Source: Nocardioidaceae bacterium (GTDB lineage Bacteria; Actinomycetota; Actinomycetes; Propionibacteriales; Nocardioidaceae). From it: a stretch of DNA of 50,361 nt. Positions within the stretch are counted from its first letter, which is position 1. Each line of letters opens with the position of its first letter. Location of the stretch: assembly GCA_029266455.1 (NCBI GenBank), contig JAQSWV010000056.1:1-50361 (forward strand). The letters are read 5' to 3'. The position numbers and the translations under genes were made by a program. Positions 42,589 to 50,361 of the stretch are shown here, piece by piece. The notes below the pieces were generated by a model. The model worked only from the letters and a program-made list of their open reading frames with translations, was not told the origin of the DNA and did no database searches.

Positions 42589-42704
42589 TCCAGCCGCACA
42601 GGGGTGGATGTCGCCGGCATCTTTCCGGTACGACGCGCGCCTGGCCGGGCCGGTTCCGGCCGCCGAGCAGCCGGGGGGCGGCGACCGTGGTCGCCGCCTA
42701 AGGT

Positions 42705-43676
42705 GTGCGCGTGCCTGCACCTGATCCCCGCCCCCTGGGCAGCTCCGGACTTCTCGTCAGCAGGGTCGGTCTCGGCTGCAACGCCTTCGGCCGGCGGATC
42801 GACCGCGACCAAACCAGGGCGGTCGTCCGTGCGGCCCTCGACGCGGGAGTGACGCTCTTCGACACCGCCGACATCTACGGTGACGAGCCGGGGGCCAGCG
42901 AGACGCTGCTGGGGGAGATGCTGGCGGATCTGCCTCCCGGTGAACGTGCGGACGTCGTCGTGGCCACGAAGTTCGGCATGGACATGACGGGCGCCAACGG
43001 GACCGACCATGGCGTCCGTGGCTCGCGCCGCTACATCCGCCGGGCCGTCGAGGCCTCCCTGCGCCGGTTGCGCACCGACCACGTCGATCTCTACCAGCTG
43101 CACGAGCCCGATCCGGTGACACCGATCGAGGAGACCCTCGCAGCACTGCACGACCTGGTCACCGAGGGCAAGGTGCGCTACCTCGGATCGTCGAACTTCG
43201 CCGGCTGGCAGGTGGTCGACGCCGACTGGGTGGCGCGAAGCGCCGGGGGCACGCCGTTCGTGTCGGCGCAGAACAAGTACTCGCTGTACGACCGCTCCGC
43301 CGAGACTGAGCTGGTGCCGGCCTGCCAGCACGTGGGGGTGGGGCTGCTGCCGTTCTACCCGCTCGAGTACGGGCTGCTCACCGGCAAGTACAAGCGTGGT
43401 GAGCAGGCGCCCGAGGGATCGCGGCTGAGCATCCAGACCTCCCGGCTCGAGGGGGCGGACTTCGACCGGATCGAACGGTGCGAGGCGTACGCCGCCGAGC
43501 GTGGGCTGACGATGCTGCAGGTGGCCATCGGCGGTCTCGCGGCGCAGCCGGCGGTCGCGTCGGTGATCGCCGGGGCCACCACGCCGGAGCAGGTGGTCGC
43601 GAACGTCGAGGCCGGCGGCTGGGAACCCACCAGCGACGACCTTGCGGCGCTGGACGACGCAACCTCGCCGTCGTGA
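42705..43676 (+). CDS. Aldo/keto reductase
   Basis: 323 residues. The AKR catalytic tetrad can be traced: Asp in LFDTADIYG, Tyr in ADIYGDE, Lys in VVVATKFGM and His in LYQLHEPDPV. The C-terminal NADP-binding segment reads GLLTGKYKRGE and SVIAGATTPEQVVANVEA. The family reduces aldehydes and ketones with NADPH; the substrate is unknown. GTG 42705 or the in-frame GTG 42711 could be the start. The adenosine deaminase gene begins 4 bp inside the stop. Confidence 0.87.
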   Translation: MRVPAPDPRPLGSSGLLVSRVGLGCNAFGRRIDRDQTRAVVRAALDAGVTLFDTADIYGDEPGASETLLGEMLADLPPGERADVVVATKFGMDMTGANGTDHGVRGSRRYIRRAVEASLRRLRTDHVDLYQLHEPDPVTPIEETLAALHDLVTEGKVRYLGSSNFAGWQVVDADWVARSAGGTPFVSAQNKYSLYDRSAETELVPACQHVGVGLLPFYPLEYGLLTGKYKRGEQAPEGSRLSIQTSRLEGADFDRIERCEAYAAERGLTMLQVAIGGLAAQPAVASVIAGATTPEQVVANVEAGGWEPTSDDLAALDDATSPS

Positions 43677-44686
43677 CCGCTCTTCAGGACTGGCTCGGCG
43701 GCCTCCCCAAGGTCGAGCTGCACGTCCATCTGGTGGGGTCCGCGTCGGTGCCGACGGTGCTGGAGCTGGCGCGTCGCCATCCCGACAGCGGCGTTCCCAC
43801 CGAGGAGGCGGCGCTTCGCCAGTTCTACGCCTTCACCGACTTCGCCCACTTCATCGAGGTATACATCGCGGTCGACGCGCTCGTGCGCACCGCCGACGAC
43901 GTGGCGGCCATCGCCTCCGGTGTGCTGGCCGACCTGGCGGCCCAGCAGGTGCGTTACGTCGAGCTGACGGTGACTCCTGACAGCCACCTGCTGAAGGGCA
44001 TCGCGCCGGACGGGCTGGCCGAGGCTCTCGTGCGCGCTCGGGATCGGGCCTGGCAGAAGCATGGCCTGCTGGTGGGTTGGGTCTATGACATACCCGGCGA
44101 GCTCGGCCTGGAGTCGGGGGAGCGGACCATCGACTGGGTGGAGCGGTGGGCGCCCGAGGGCTCGGTCGGCTTCGGGCTCGGAGGGCCGGAGATCGGCGTA
44201 CCCCGACCGCAGTTCGCCGACGTGTTCGCGCGGGCCCGGGCGCTGGGTCTGGCGAGCCTGCCGCACGCCGGTGAGACCACTGGGCCGCAGACGGTGTGGG
44301 ACGCCGTGCACGTGCTCGGCGCCCAGCGCATCGGGCACGGCCTGGCCGCCGCTCAGGACGAGGCACTCCTGCAGCACCTCAGCGAGAACCGGATCGCGCT
44401 CGAGGTGTGCCCCACCTCCAACCTGCGCACGCGTGCCGTGGCAGACCTGGCCGACCACCCGTGGCACACCTTTCGCGACGCCGGGGTGACCGTGACCCTC
44501 AACTCCGACGATCCTGGGATGTTCGACACCTCGTTGACCCGCGAGTGCACCGTCGCCGCCCAGGCGTTCGAGCTGGGTCGTCCGGAGCTCGCAGACCTGA
44601 TGCGCACCGCGCTCGATGTCTCGTACGCGCCGGATGCGGCCCGTCAGCGGGTGCGTGCGGAGGTCGACGCCTACCCCCTGGGCTGA
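43673..44686 (+). CDS. add: Adenosine deaminase-family amidohydrolase
   Basis: 337 residues from GTG 43673. The metal and catalytic residues are H17 and H19 (ELHVHLVG), the HAGE motif, RIGHG and the NSDDP motif. It should hydrolyse adenosine (or a related aminopurine nucleoside such as an aminodeoxyfutalosine-type compound) to inosine plus ammonia. The usual HLEG is HLVG here, and that residue contributes to substrate fit, so adenosine specificity is not certain. It overlaps the aldo/keto reductase gene by 4 bp. Confidence 0.85.
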   Translation: MTALQDWLGGLPKVELHVHLVGSASVPTVLELARRHPDSGVPTEEAALRQFYAFTDFAHFIEVYIAVDALVRTADDVAAIASGVLADLAAQQVRYVELTVTPDSHLLKGIAPDGLAEALVRARDRAWQKHGLLVGWVYDIPGELGLESGERTIDWVERWAPEGSVGFGLGGPEIGVPRPQFADVFARARALGLASLPHAGETTGPQTVWDAVHVLGAQRIGHGLAAAQDEALLQHLSENRIALEVCPTSNLRTRAVADLADHPWHTFRDAGVTVTLNSDDPGMFDTSLTRECTVAAQAFELGRPELADLMRTALDVSYAPDAARQRVRAEVDAYPLG

Positions 44687-44782
44687 CCGGCCCGGAAGAT
44701 CGCGACGAATGCGGACGACACCGACGGTCGGGGAGGATTAGTCTGCAACGCAGCGGGCTCGGCTGAGAAGGGAAAGCCTCCC

Positions 44783-46465
44783 ATGCGTCGTCCACTGATC
44801 CTGGCGGTTGACGGGGACCAGCCCGCGCTCGAGCGGCTGCGTCATGAGCTGGACCGCCGCTACGGCTGTGACTACCGGGTGGTCGGGCACAGCAGCGGTA
44901 CCGCCGCGATGAACGAGCTCGGCGACTACCACCGCCGTGGTGACGCGGTGGCCCTGGTCCTGGTCGCCGAACAGATGCCCGACATGGCGGGCGTCGACCT
45001 GCTGGCGAAGACCCGCAGCCTGCACGGCGAGGCCCGGCGAGCGATCTTGATCTCATGGGGCGACTGGGCGAACCGCGACACGGCGGATGCGATCCTGCAG
45101 GCGATGGCGGCGGGCCACGCCAACTACTACGTGCTCAAGCCGTGGTCGTCACCTGACGAGCTGTTCCACCGTACGGTCGCCGAGTACCTGCAGGACTGGT
45201 CTCGCAACGAGGTCGAGTCGAGGCGCGAGGTGCTGGTTGTCGGCGACCGGCGCTCGGCGCGCGGGCACGAGGTGCGCGATCTGCTGACCCGCAACGGGAT
45301 CCCCCATGCCTTCCACGACCGCGAGTCCTCCCGCGGGGAGGGCGTGCTCGCCCGCACCGGTCATGCGCGCTCTGATGTCCGCCTGGTGGTCTGGATGCCC
45401 GCCCTGGGCGGTCAGGCACTCGCCGATCCGACCGACGCCGAGATCGTCGAGGCTTGGGGGATTCCCACCTCGCTGCCCGAGGACGACCGTACGTTCGACC
45501 TCCTGGTCGTCGGCGGCGGGCCTGCGGGTCTCGCGGCTGCCGTGTACGGCTCTTCCGAGGGCCTGCGCACCCTTGTGGTCGAGCGATCCGCCATCGGCGG
45601 CCAGGCGGGGGCAAGCTCGTTGATCCGCAACTATCTGGGCTTTGCGCGCGGGCTGAGCGGAGCCGAGCTCGGCCAACGGGGCTTCCAGCAGGCGTGGGTC
45701 TTCGGCGCCCGGTTCGTGCTCACCCGCGATGTGGTGGCGCTCCGCCCCGACAACGGCGGCTGGGCCGCCGACGTCAGCGGGATCGGCACCGTGCGGGCCC
45801 GGGCGGTGGTGCTCGCGTGCGGCGTGACCTACCGCCGACTCGAGATCCCGACACTCGAGTCGCTGGCCGGGGCCGGGGTGTTCTACGGGGCCAGCGTGTC
45901 CGAGGCCCAGGGTCTCGTGGGCCGGACGGCAGTGGTGGTGGGAGGCGGGAACTCGGCCGGCCAGGCGGCGTTGCACCTCGCCCGCTACGCGGCGCGTGTC
46001 CACCTGGTCGTCCGCGCGGCAGATCTGGGGAGCGGCATGTCCGACTACCTGGTGCGACAGATCGCCGCCACGGACATCGATGTGCGCACCGGTGCGGAGG
46101 TCGTCGACGGTGGGGGAGAAGCGGCCCTGGACTGGGTGACCGTGCAGGACAGGGCCAGCGGGCGACTCGACCGGTTGGTGGCCGACGGGCTGTTCGTGAT
46201 GATCGGCGCCCGGCCGGGGACCGGCTGGCTCCCGTCCGACGTGGCACGCGACGCCCACGGCTTCGTGCGGGTCGGCAACGACCTGCAGGGTGCGTGGTCG
46301 CTCGACCGGCCGCCGCAGCCGTACGAGACGTCAGCGCCGGGACTGTTCGCCGTCGGCGACGTCCGAAGCGGGTCGGTGAAACGGGTGGCCTCGGCCGTGG
46401 GTGAGGGATCCGTGGTGGTCTCGCAGGTGCACAGCCATCTCAGCCGGGAGGCGGTGCGGGTGTGA
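44783..46465 (+). CDS. Receiver-like domain fused to a thioredoxin-reductase-like FAD oxidoreductase
   Basis: 560 residues. Residues 1-135 fold like a response-regulator receiver: the acidic pair is reduced to D10 and D12, the phosphoacceptor position is A62 in LVAEQMPDMAG, and K119 in LKPW is kept. A middle segment (about 148-210) resembles a glutaredoxin-like domain without cysteines. The C-terminus is a two-dinucleotide-fold flavoprotein (FAD GGGPAG at 244-249, NADPH GGGNSAG at 387-393). The active-site CxxC of thioredoxin reductase is replaced by FYGASVSEA (367-375). So it lacks the receiver phosphosite and the dithiol, suggesting a sensory role. The next gene overlaps it by 4 bp. Confidence 0.85.
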   Translation: MRRPLILAVDGDQPALERLRHELDRRYGCDYRVVGHSSGTAAMNELGDYHRRGDAVALVLVAEQMPDMAGVDLLAKTRSLHGEARRAILISWGDWANRDTADAILQAMAAGHANYYVLKPWSSPDELFHRTVAEYLQDWSRNEVESRREVLVVGDRRSARGHEVRDLLTRNGIPHAFHDRESSRGEGVLARTGHARSDVRLVVWMPALGGQALADPTDAEIVEAWGIPTSLPEDDRTFDLLVVGGGPAGLAAAVYGSSEGLRTLVVERSAIGGQAGASSLIRNYLGFARGLSGAELGQRGFQQAWVFGARFVLTRDVVALRPDNGGWAADVSGIGTVRARAVVLACGVTYRRLEIPTLESLAGAGVFYGASVSEAQGLVGRTAVVVGGGNSAGQAALHLARYAARVHLVVRAADLGSGMSDYLVRQIAATDIDVRTGAEVVDGGGEAALDWVTVQDRASGRLDRLVADGLFVMIGARPGTGWLPSDVARDAHGFVRVGNDLQGAWSLDRPPQPYETSAPGLFAVGDVRSGSVKRVASAVGEGSVVVSQVHSHLSREAVRV

Positions 46466-47856
46466 GCCAGCAGCGAACGTCGACCGCGCGCCTCGTCGCT
46501 GCAGGGCTCGCCCTCGCGCTGCCGCTGCTGGGTTTCGGCCTGCTGCTGGCCGAGCCGTCGCTCGACCTGATGTGGGCGCACGAGCCGTCGCACTTCTGGC
46601 TGGTTCTGACGGTGGCGGCGCTCAGCTCGCTGCTGGCGTACGGGACCGGGGTGGCCGCCCAACGACGTGCTGACGTCCGCGTCTTCGTGGTGTCGCTGGC
46701 GTACCTGGCGTCGGCCGGCTTCCTGGGCCTGCACGCACTGGCCACACCCGGAGTCCTGCTGGAGGCCACGAACCCGGGCTTCGCGATGGCGACACCTGTG
46801 GGCCTGACCCTCGGTGCGGTGTTCGCCGCGCTGTCATGCGTCGACGTGCCCGCTGACCGGGCGCAGTCAGCCCTGCGCGCGGCCCGGACCGCCCGGTGGG
46901 TGCTGCTGGCCACCATGGCCGCCTGGGCGGTGGCATCGCTGGCGAAGCTGCCGCCGCTCGACGGGTCGCGCGCCGTCGAGCGGGCCTCCGGTCCGCTCGT
47001 GGTCCTGGCCGTCCTGGCCATCGGTCTGTACGCAGTGGCGGCCCTGCGGTACCTGGTGCTCGGGCTTCGGCGTCGGGCGACCATGTTGTTGGGAATGGCC
47101 GCCGCGTTCACCCTCCTCGGTGAGGCGATGGTGGCGGTGGCCTTCGCCCGCAGCTGGCACGTCAGCTGGTGGGAGTGGCACGTGCTCATGCTTGCGGCCT
47201 TCGCGTTGGTGGCCTGGAGTGCACAGCAGCAGTGGCACGAGGAGCGGTTCGCCGAGCTCTACCTGGACGACACCCTGGCGGGCAGCCGGGACATGAGCGT
47301 CCTGTTCGCCGACCTGCAGGGGTTCACCAGCTACTCCGAGACCCACAGCGCCGGTGAGGTGACGGCGATGCTCAATACCTACTTCGAGCAGGTCGTGCCC
47401 GTGACCGTGCACCGGTACGGCGGCGAGGTGGACCGGCTGATCGGCGACGCCGTGCTGGTCACGTTCAACCGACGTGGTGACAGGCCGGACCACGCGGAAC
47501 GCGCGGCGGCTGCCGGACTGGCCCTGCAGGAGGCGGCCGCGGAGGTGAGCCGGGTGCATCCCGACTGGCCGCGCTTCCGGGTGGGCATCAACTCCGGAGA
47601 GGTGTCGGTGGCGGTGCTGGGCGCAGCCGGCGGGCGGACCCACACGGTGATCGGTGACACCGTGAACACTGCCTCCCGGCTCGAGGGCAAGGCTCCCGTA
47701 GGTGGCGTCGCCATCAGCGCCGAGACCGCCGCCCGACTGGCGGGGGCGCGTACCCAGCCGCTGGGCCTGTTGGAGCTGAAGGGGAAGACAGAGCCGCTGC
47801 AGGCCTTCCATCTGCTCGGGCTCGATGGCGCCGACGGCGGGGGTGGCCGGTCCTGA
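46462..47856 (+). CDS. Membrane-bound class III nucleotidyl cyclase
   Basis: 464 residues. About eight membrane helices in residues 10-255 form an unrecognised N-terminal sensor domain. The class III catalytic domain begins at DMSVLFADLQGFT: metal-binding D284 and D329, the transition-state pair N402 and R406 in VIGDTVNTASRLE, and D399 at the adenine-specifying position. The lysine that normally reads the base is R325 (VDRLIGDA). GTG 46462 overlaps the flavoprotein gene by 4 bp, so the two are co-expressed and may communicate. Adenylate is more likely than guanylate cyclase because of D399. Confidence 0.88.
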   Translation: MSQQRTSTARLVAAGLALALPLLGFGLLLAEPSLDLMWAHEPSHFWLVLTVAALSSLLAYGTGVAAQRRADVRVFVVSLAYLASAGFLGLHALATPGVLLEATNPGFAMATPVGLTLGAVFAALSCVDVPADRAQSALRAARTARWVLLATMAAWAVASLAKLPPLDGSRAVERASGPLVVLAVLAIGLYAVAALRYLVLGLRRRATMLLGMAAAFTLLGEAMVAVAFARSWHVSWWEWHVLMLAAFALVAWSAQQQWHEERFAELYLDDTLAGSRDMSVLFADLQGFTSYSETHSAGEVTAMLNTYFEQVVPVTVHRYGGEVDRLIGDAVLVTFNRRGDRPDHAERAAAAGLALQEAAAEVSRVHPDWPRFRVGINSGEVSVAVLGAAGGRTHTVIGDTVNTASRLEGKAPVGGVAISAETAARLAGARTQPLGLLELKGKTEPLQAFHLLGLDGADGGGGRS

Positions 47857-47889
47857 GCCGGGCACCCTCGAGACCGCCCGCACGCCGTG

Positions 47890-48996
47890 TCACGCGGTCC
47901 CGGCGGCCGCCCGCTCCAGAGCGGTGCCGGCGTCGGGGAGCGCCGCCCGGACCCGCCGGGAGAAGGTGGAGAACGGTGTCGCCTCGATGGTCCCCCGCGG
48001 CGGGCGGCGGGTGCGCCGCCAGGTGCCGACGATCCGTCCGCCGTCCACGACGGTGCCCAGGAACATGCCGTTCCCGCCCGGGCAGACGCGCGGCGAGAGC
48101 TCCGCGGCCAGTGCTGCTGTGCGGTCGGCGTAACCGAGAACGAATTCGTCGAAGCCGGGCAGCAGGACGACCCCACGCGCCTCTCGACCGGCGGCGGCCA
48201 GCGTGTCGGGAGTCGCGGGGTCCATCAGGTACTCGTTGCCGTCCACGCGGAGCGACTCGAGACACGGGCGCGCCAGAGCCACCGCTGCCCTCACGTCGGC
48301 GGCCAGCAGCCTGGTCCACCACGTGAAGTCCTTGACGGTCGCCGGCCCGTGGCTGCGGAAGTACCGCAGCGCCCACTCGGCCAGCGCCTGCTCGCGGTCG
48401 AGGTCGTGACCGAGGCGCCTCGGCGCCGGAATCCACTCGTCGACCAGAACGAGGCACTGACGACCGTGACGTACCGGGCCGTGGCAGATCACGCCGGTCA
48501 TCGCCAGCTGCGAGATCAGGTGGCTGCCCCGCTGGCCGGCGGTCGGCTGCCCGGACGCGCTCCAGTGGCTCAGCAGGTCGGCGCGCTCGAGCGCGACACC
48601 TCCGGCGAGTGCCTCCTGCGTGCTCGCCCGGACGATGTCGAGGTCGGCGTCGGAGATGCCGAGGTCGCGTCGTCGCTTGGCGGTCGCCGCGATCGTCCGG
48701 GGAGCTCCGAGTGCGAGCAGCCAGTGCAGGTCGCGGGCCGGGACGAAGTGCAGAGTGCCGCGCATGGGCCACGACCGCACCACGGCGCCGGAGTCCAGCG
48801 CCGCCTCGACGGTGCTGCGGCTGCCGTCGCGGACGCGGAGCGCGATGGAGGTCAGGGCGCCACCGAAGTCCTGCGCCTGCACACACGTGAGCCGGTCCAC
48901 CGCGTCCGCAGCAGTCGCGAAGCCCTCGCCGACGATGCCCTGTGCGGCCATCCGCAGCAGGGCCAGCCGCCGGAGCGCGGTCGCGGACGCGGTCAT
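47890..48996 (-). CDS. Winged-helix DNA-binding domain-containing protein (HTH_42 family)
   Basis: 368 residues from ATG 48996; the frame is open further upstream but the conserved start MTASATALRRLALLRM fits here. Features of the YcaQ-like HTH_42 family can be seen, such as LTCVQAQDFGGALTSIALRVRD, VVRSWPMRGTLHFVPARDLHWLL and the central GRQCLVLVDEW. Some relatives are DNA interstrand-crosslink glycosylases, but the motif for that activity was not confirmed here. Convergent with the cyclase gene. Confidence 0.8.
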   Translation of the reverse strand: MTASATALRRLALLRMAAQGIVGEGFATAADAVDRLTCVQAQDFGGALTSIALRVRDGSRSTVEAALDSGAVVRSWPMRGTLHFVPARDLHWLLALGAPRTIAATAKRRRDLGISDADLDIVRASTQEALAGGVALERADLLSHWSASGQPTAGQRGSHLISQLAMTGVICHGPVRHGRQCLVLVDEWIPAPRRLGHDLDREQALAEWALRYFRSHGPATVKDFTWWTRLLAADVRAAVALARPCLESLRVDGNEYLMDPATPDTLAAAGREARGVVLLPGFDEFVLGYADRTAALAAELSPRVCPGGNGMFLGTVVDGGRIVGTWRRTRRPPRGTIEATPFSTFSRRVRAALPDAGTALERAAAGTA

Positions 48997-49009
48997 CGAG
49001 CCGGAGCCG

Positions 49010-49432
49010 TCAGCTGCTGAGCTCGACCGAGCCGTCGTCGCGCAGTCGCCAGAACGGGTTGTGCGCGACCTCCCAGGGGTGCTCGTCAAGGTCGACGAAC
49101 AGGCCGGAGTACCCGCCCCAGAACGTCGTGGCACCGGTGCGCCGCACGTCGCCTCCTGCCGCGCGTACCCGCTCGAGCACGGTGTCGACCTCCTCGGGCG
49201 ACCGGACGTTGTGGGCCAGGGTGATGCCGCCCCATCCGCCGGAGTCGGTCACCATCGAGTCCTCGGCCAGCAGCGCGCGGTCCCAGAGGGCGACCACCAT
49301 GCAGCCCGCCTGGAAGAACACCACGTCGTCGGCCCCGGGGTCGGCCGGCGCCCAGCCGAGCGCCTCGTAGAAGTTCCGCGCCCGGTCGAGGTCGGTGACA
49401 CCGAGCGTGACGAGGCTGAGTCTCTGCTCCAT
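49010..49432 (-). CDS. Glyoxalase/VOC-family protein
   Basis: 140 residues from ATG 49432 (MEQRLSLVTLGVTDL). Two beta-alpha-beta-beta-beta repeats of the VOC fold: TLGVTDLDRARNFYEALGW at the start, and ITLAHNVRSPEEVDTVLERVRAAGG with WGGYSGLFVDLDEHPWEVAHNP in the second half. The second-half Glu of the typical metal site is present; the first-half metal ligand is not obvious, so it may be a non-catalytic binder. It shares strand and a 13-bp spacing with the winged-helix gene. Confidence 0.85.
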   Translation of the reverse strand: MEQRLSLVTLGVTDLDRARNFYEALGWAPADPGADDVVFFQAGCMVVALWDRALLAEDSMVTDSGGWGGITLAHNVRSPEEVDTVLERVRAAGGDVRRTGATTFWGGYSGLFVDLDEHPWEVAHNPFWRLRDDGSVELSS

Positions 49433-49482
49433 GCCGGCGATGTTATGCAGCCGCACTGACAACGCGCCTGCACGCAGCGCGC

Positions 49483-50229
49483 TCAGGTGCGACGCGGCGT
49501 GCGTGCATCGACCGGGCGGCCGAACCGCACCTGCACGCCGGGGCTGAACAGCACCTGGTCAGGGTCTCGACCGGCCACCCCGTGGAAGCCGGCCGCGGCC
49601 AGCAGGCCGTCGTCGAGAGCCACCAGCTCGGCCCGGTGCAGTGGCCAGGGCTCGTGGTCGTTGGGGATGTACCACGTGCGACCCCACCACCGCACATGCA
49701 GGCCCCAGCGCGCGCTGACGAATCGTGCCAGCTCGGTGCCGCCACCGGGCATGGGCCCGAGGTCGCGGACGACGATCCGGCTGGTGTGTCCCACCCGCCC
49801 CGGACGGCGACCGGTCAGCCCGTACTCATGCTCGGTCCCCGCGGCCGTCGACCGGGCGACGTAGCGCATCCGCGCCCACCGGTACGGCAGGCCGAACACC
49901 GCGCGCGCACCAGCCACGACGGCCAACCGGTCGGTGTCGAGGCTGCAGAACACCACACCGCGTCGCCCCGTCGCGTCGACGGAGTAGAGCCGGACGTTGG
50001 TCTCCAGGAAGCTGCCCAGCCACGGCACCGGCGGCCCGACCGGCAGACCGGCGTCGACCATCCGGAAGGGGAGCAGCCCGACGAACGTCCGACCGTCCAG
50101 CAGGTCAGGGACGGTACCCGGGGGCAGCATCGGGGCGACCAGCGCCGGGTCGACCGCCCAGTGCAACGAGGCGAGGTCACGCCACGACTGCCGCATGATG
50201 ACCGGCAGTGGCAGCTCCGGCGCGTCCAC
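49483..50229 (-). CDS. DUF2071 family protein (YqjF-like)
   Basis: 248 residues from GTG 50229, with AGAGAGG 6 nt upstream. The longer frame to 50316 would translate a repeat copy and is rejected. Family elements: MRQSWRDLASLHWAVDPALVAPMLPPG near the start, WLGSFLETNVRLYSVDATGRRGVVFCSLDTDRL, and the GLPYRWARM / WYIPNDHEPWPLHRAEL strands of the DUF2071 barrel (acetoacetate-decarboxylase-like fold). Function unknown. Confidence 0.85.
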   Translation of the reverse strand: MDAPELPLPVIMRQSWRDLASLHWAVDPALVAPMLPPGTVPDLLDGRTFVGLLPFRMVDAGLPVGPPVPWLGSFLETNVRLYSVDATGRRGVVFCSLDTDRLAVVAGARAVFGLPYRWARMRYVARSTAAGTEHEYGLTGRRPGRVGHTSRIVVRDLGPMPGGGTELARFVSARWGLHVRWWGRTWYIPNDHEPWPLHRAELVALDDGLLAAAGFHGVAGRDPDQVLFSPGVQVRFGRPVDARTPRRT

Positions 50230-50294
50230 GCTCACCCTCTCTGCCACCTCCCCAGTGTGCGTCCCCGCCGTGCCCGCCGCCCCCCCAATGCGCC

Positions 50295-50354
50295 GATCCG
50301 CGAGTTGTGCAGGCACCCCCGCCCGCCCGTACGGCGATCCGCGAGTTGTGCAGG
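50295..50354 (+). repeat. Two dispersed repeat copies at the right edge
   Basis: Exact cores at 50295-50313 and 50336-50354, each followed by CACCCCC, 41 bp apart. They lie upstream of the DUF2071 gene and run to the window edge, so the cluster may continue. Confidence 0.85.
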
Positions 50355-50361
50355 CACCCCC

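Overview
The window is very GC-rich, uses GTG starts often, overlaps many genes by 4 bp, and carries the complete gene order of a Pup-proteasome locus. With RbpA, TatA/TatC, PafB/PafC, HelY, an actinobacterial polyprenol-phosphate mannosyltransferase (Ppm1-like) and an HTH-MurA protein, this points to a high-GC actinobacterium. A member of the Nocardioidaceae or a relative is my guess from gene order and has not been tested.

Layout. 1-4535: the end of a substrate-binding protein gene followed by an oligopeptide ABC importer (dppBCDF type), with a strong stem-loop between the first two genes. 4545-8421: a site-2-type membrane protease, the tRNA m1A58 methyltransferase TrmI and the proteasomal ATPase Mpa/ARC. 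The mpa gene is broken here: about 49 bp of a very conserved stretch is missing and the canonical GQYL tail is out of frame. 8550-17382: a GNAT acetyltransferase, a DUF3054 membrane protein, then dop, pup, prcB, prcA, pafA, a double-FKBP lipoprotein, pafB and pafC. 17469-21989: tatA, tatC, a small unknown gene and the helicase helY. 21990-24419: an alpha/beta hydrolase and a 5'-3' exonuclease, surrounded by many copies of a 19-bp dispersed repeat (GATCCGCGAGTTGTGCAGG) that recurs at the right edge of the window. 24420-28020: an M24 peptidase, an Lrp/AsnC regulator and an ABC exporter.

28099-33396 is a lysine catabolic block of the kind first described in lysine-fermenting anaerobes. It encodes lysine 2,3-aminomutase (divergent), 3,5-diaminohexanoate dehydrogenase (N-terminally short), both subunits of B12/PLP lysine 5,6-aminomutase, and a hot-dog 3-aminobutyryl-CoA ammonia-lyase. 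The cleavage enzyme Kce is not in the window. A 398-bp structured gap then leads to lnt, a polyprenol-phosphate mannosyltransferase gene and fxsA.

36577-50361: RbpA, an MFS permease overlapping a glycerophosphodiester phosphodiesterase, a zinc-ribbon protein, a C45-type NTN hydrolase, and an HTH-MurA fusion with a palindrome just upstream of its start. An aldo/keto reductase overlaps an adenosine deaminase. A two-gene unit couples a degenerate-receiver/thioredoxin-reductase-like flavoprotein to a multi-pass membrane nucleotide cyclase. A winged-helix protein, a VOC protein and a DUF2071 protein follow.

No rRNA, tRNA, CRISPR array, phage or insertion sequence was recognised. The most interesting points are the disrupted mpa, the dispersed palindromic repeat family, HTH-MurA with its operator-like palindrome, the flavoprotein-cyclase pair, and the aminomutase lysine pathway with its compact divergent promoter.
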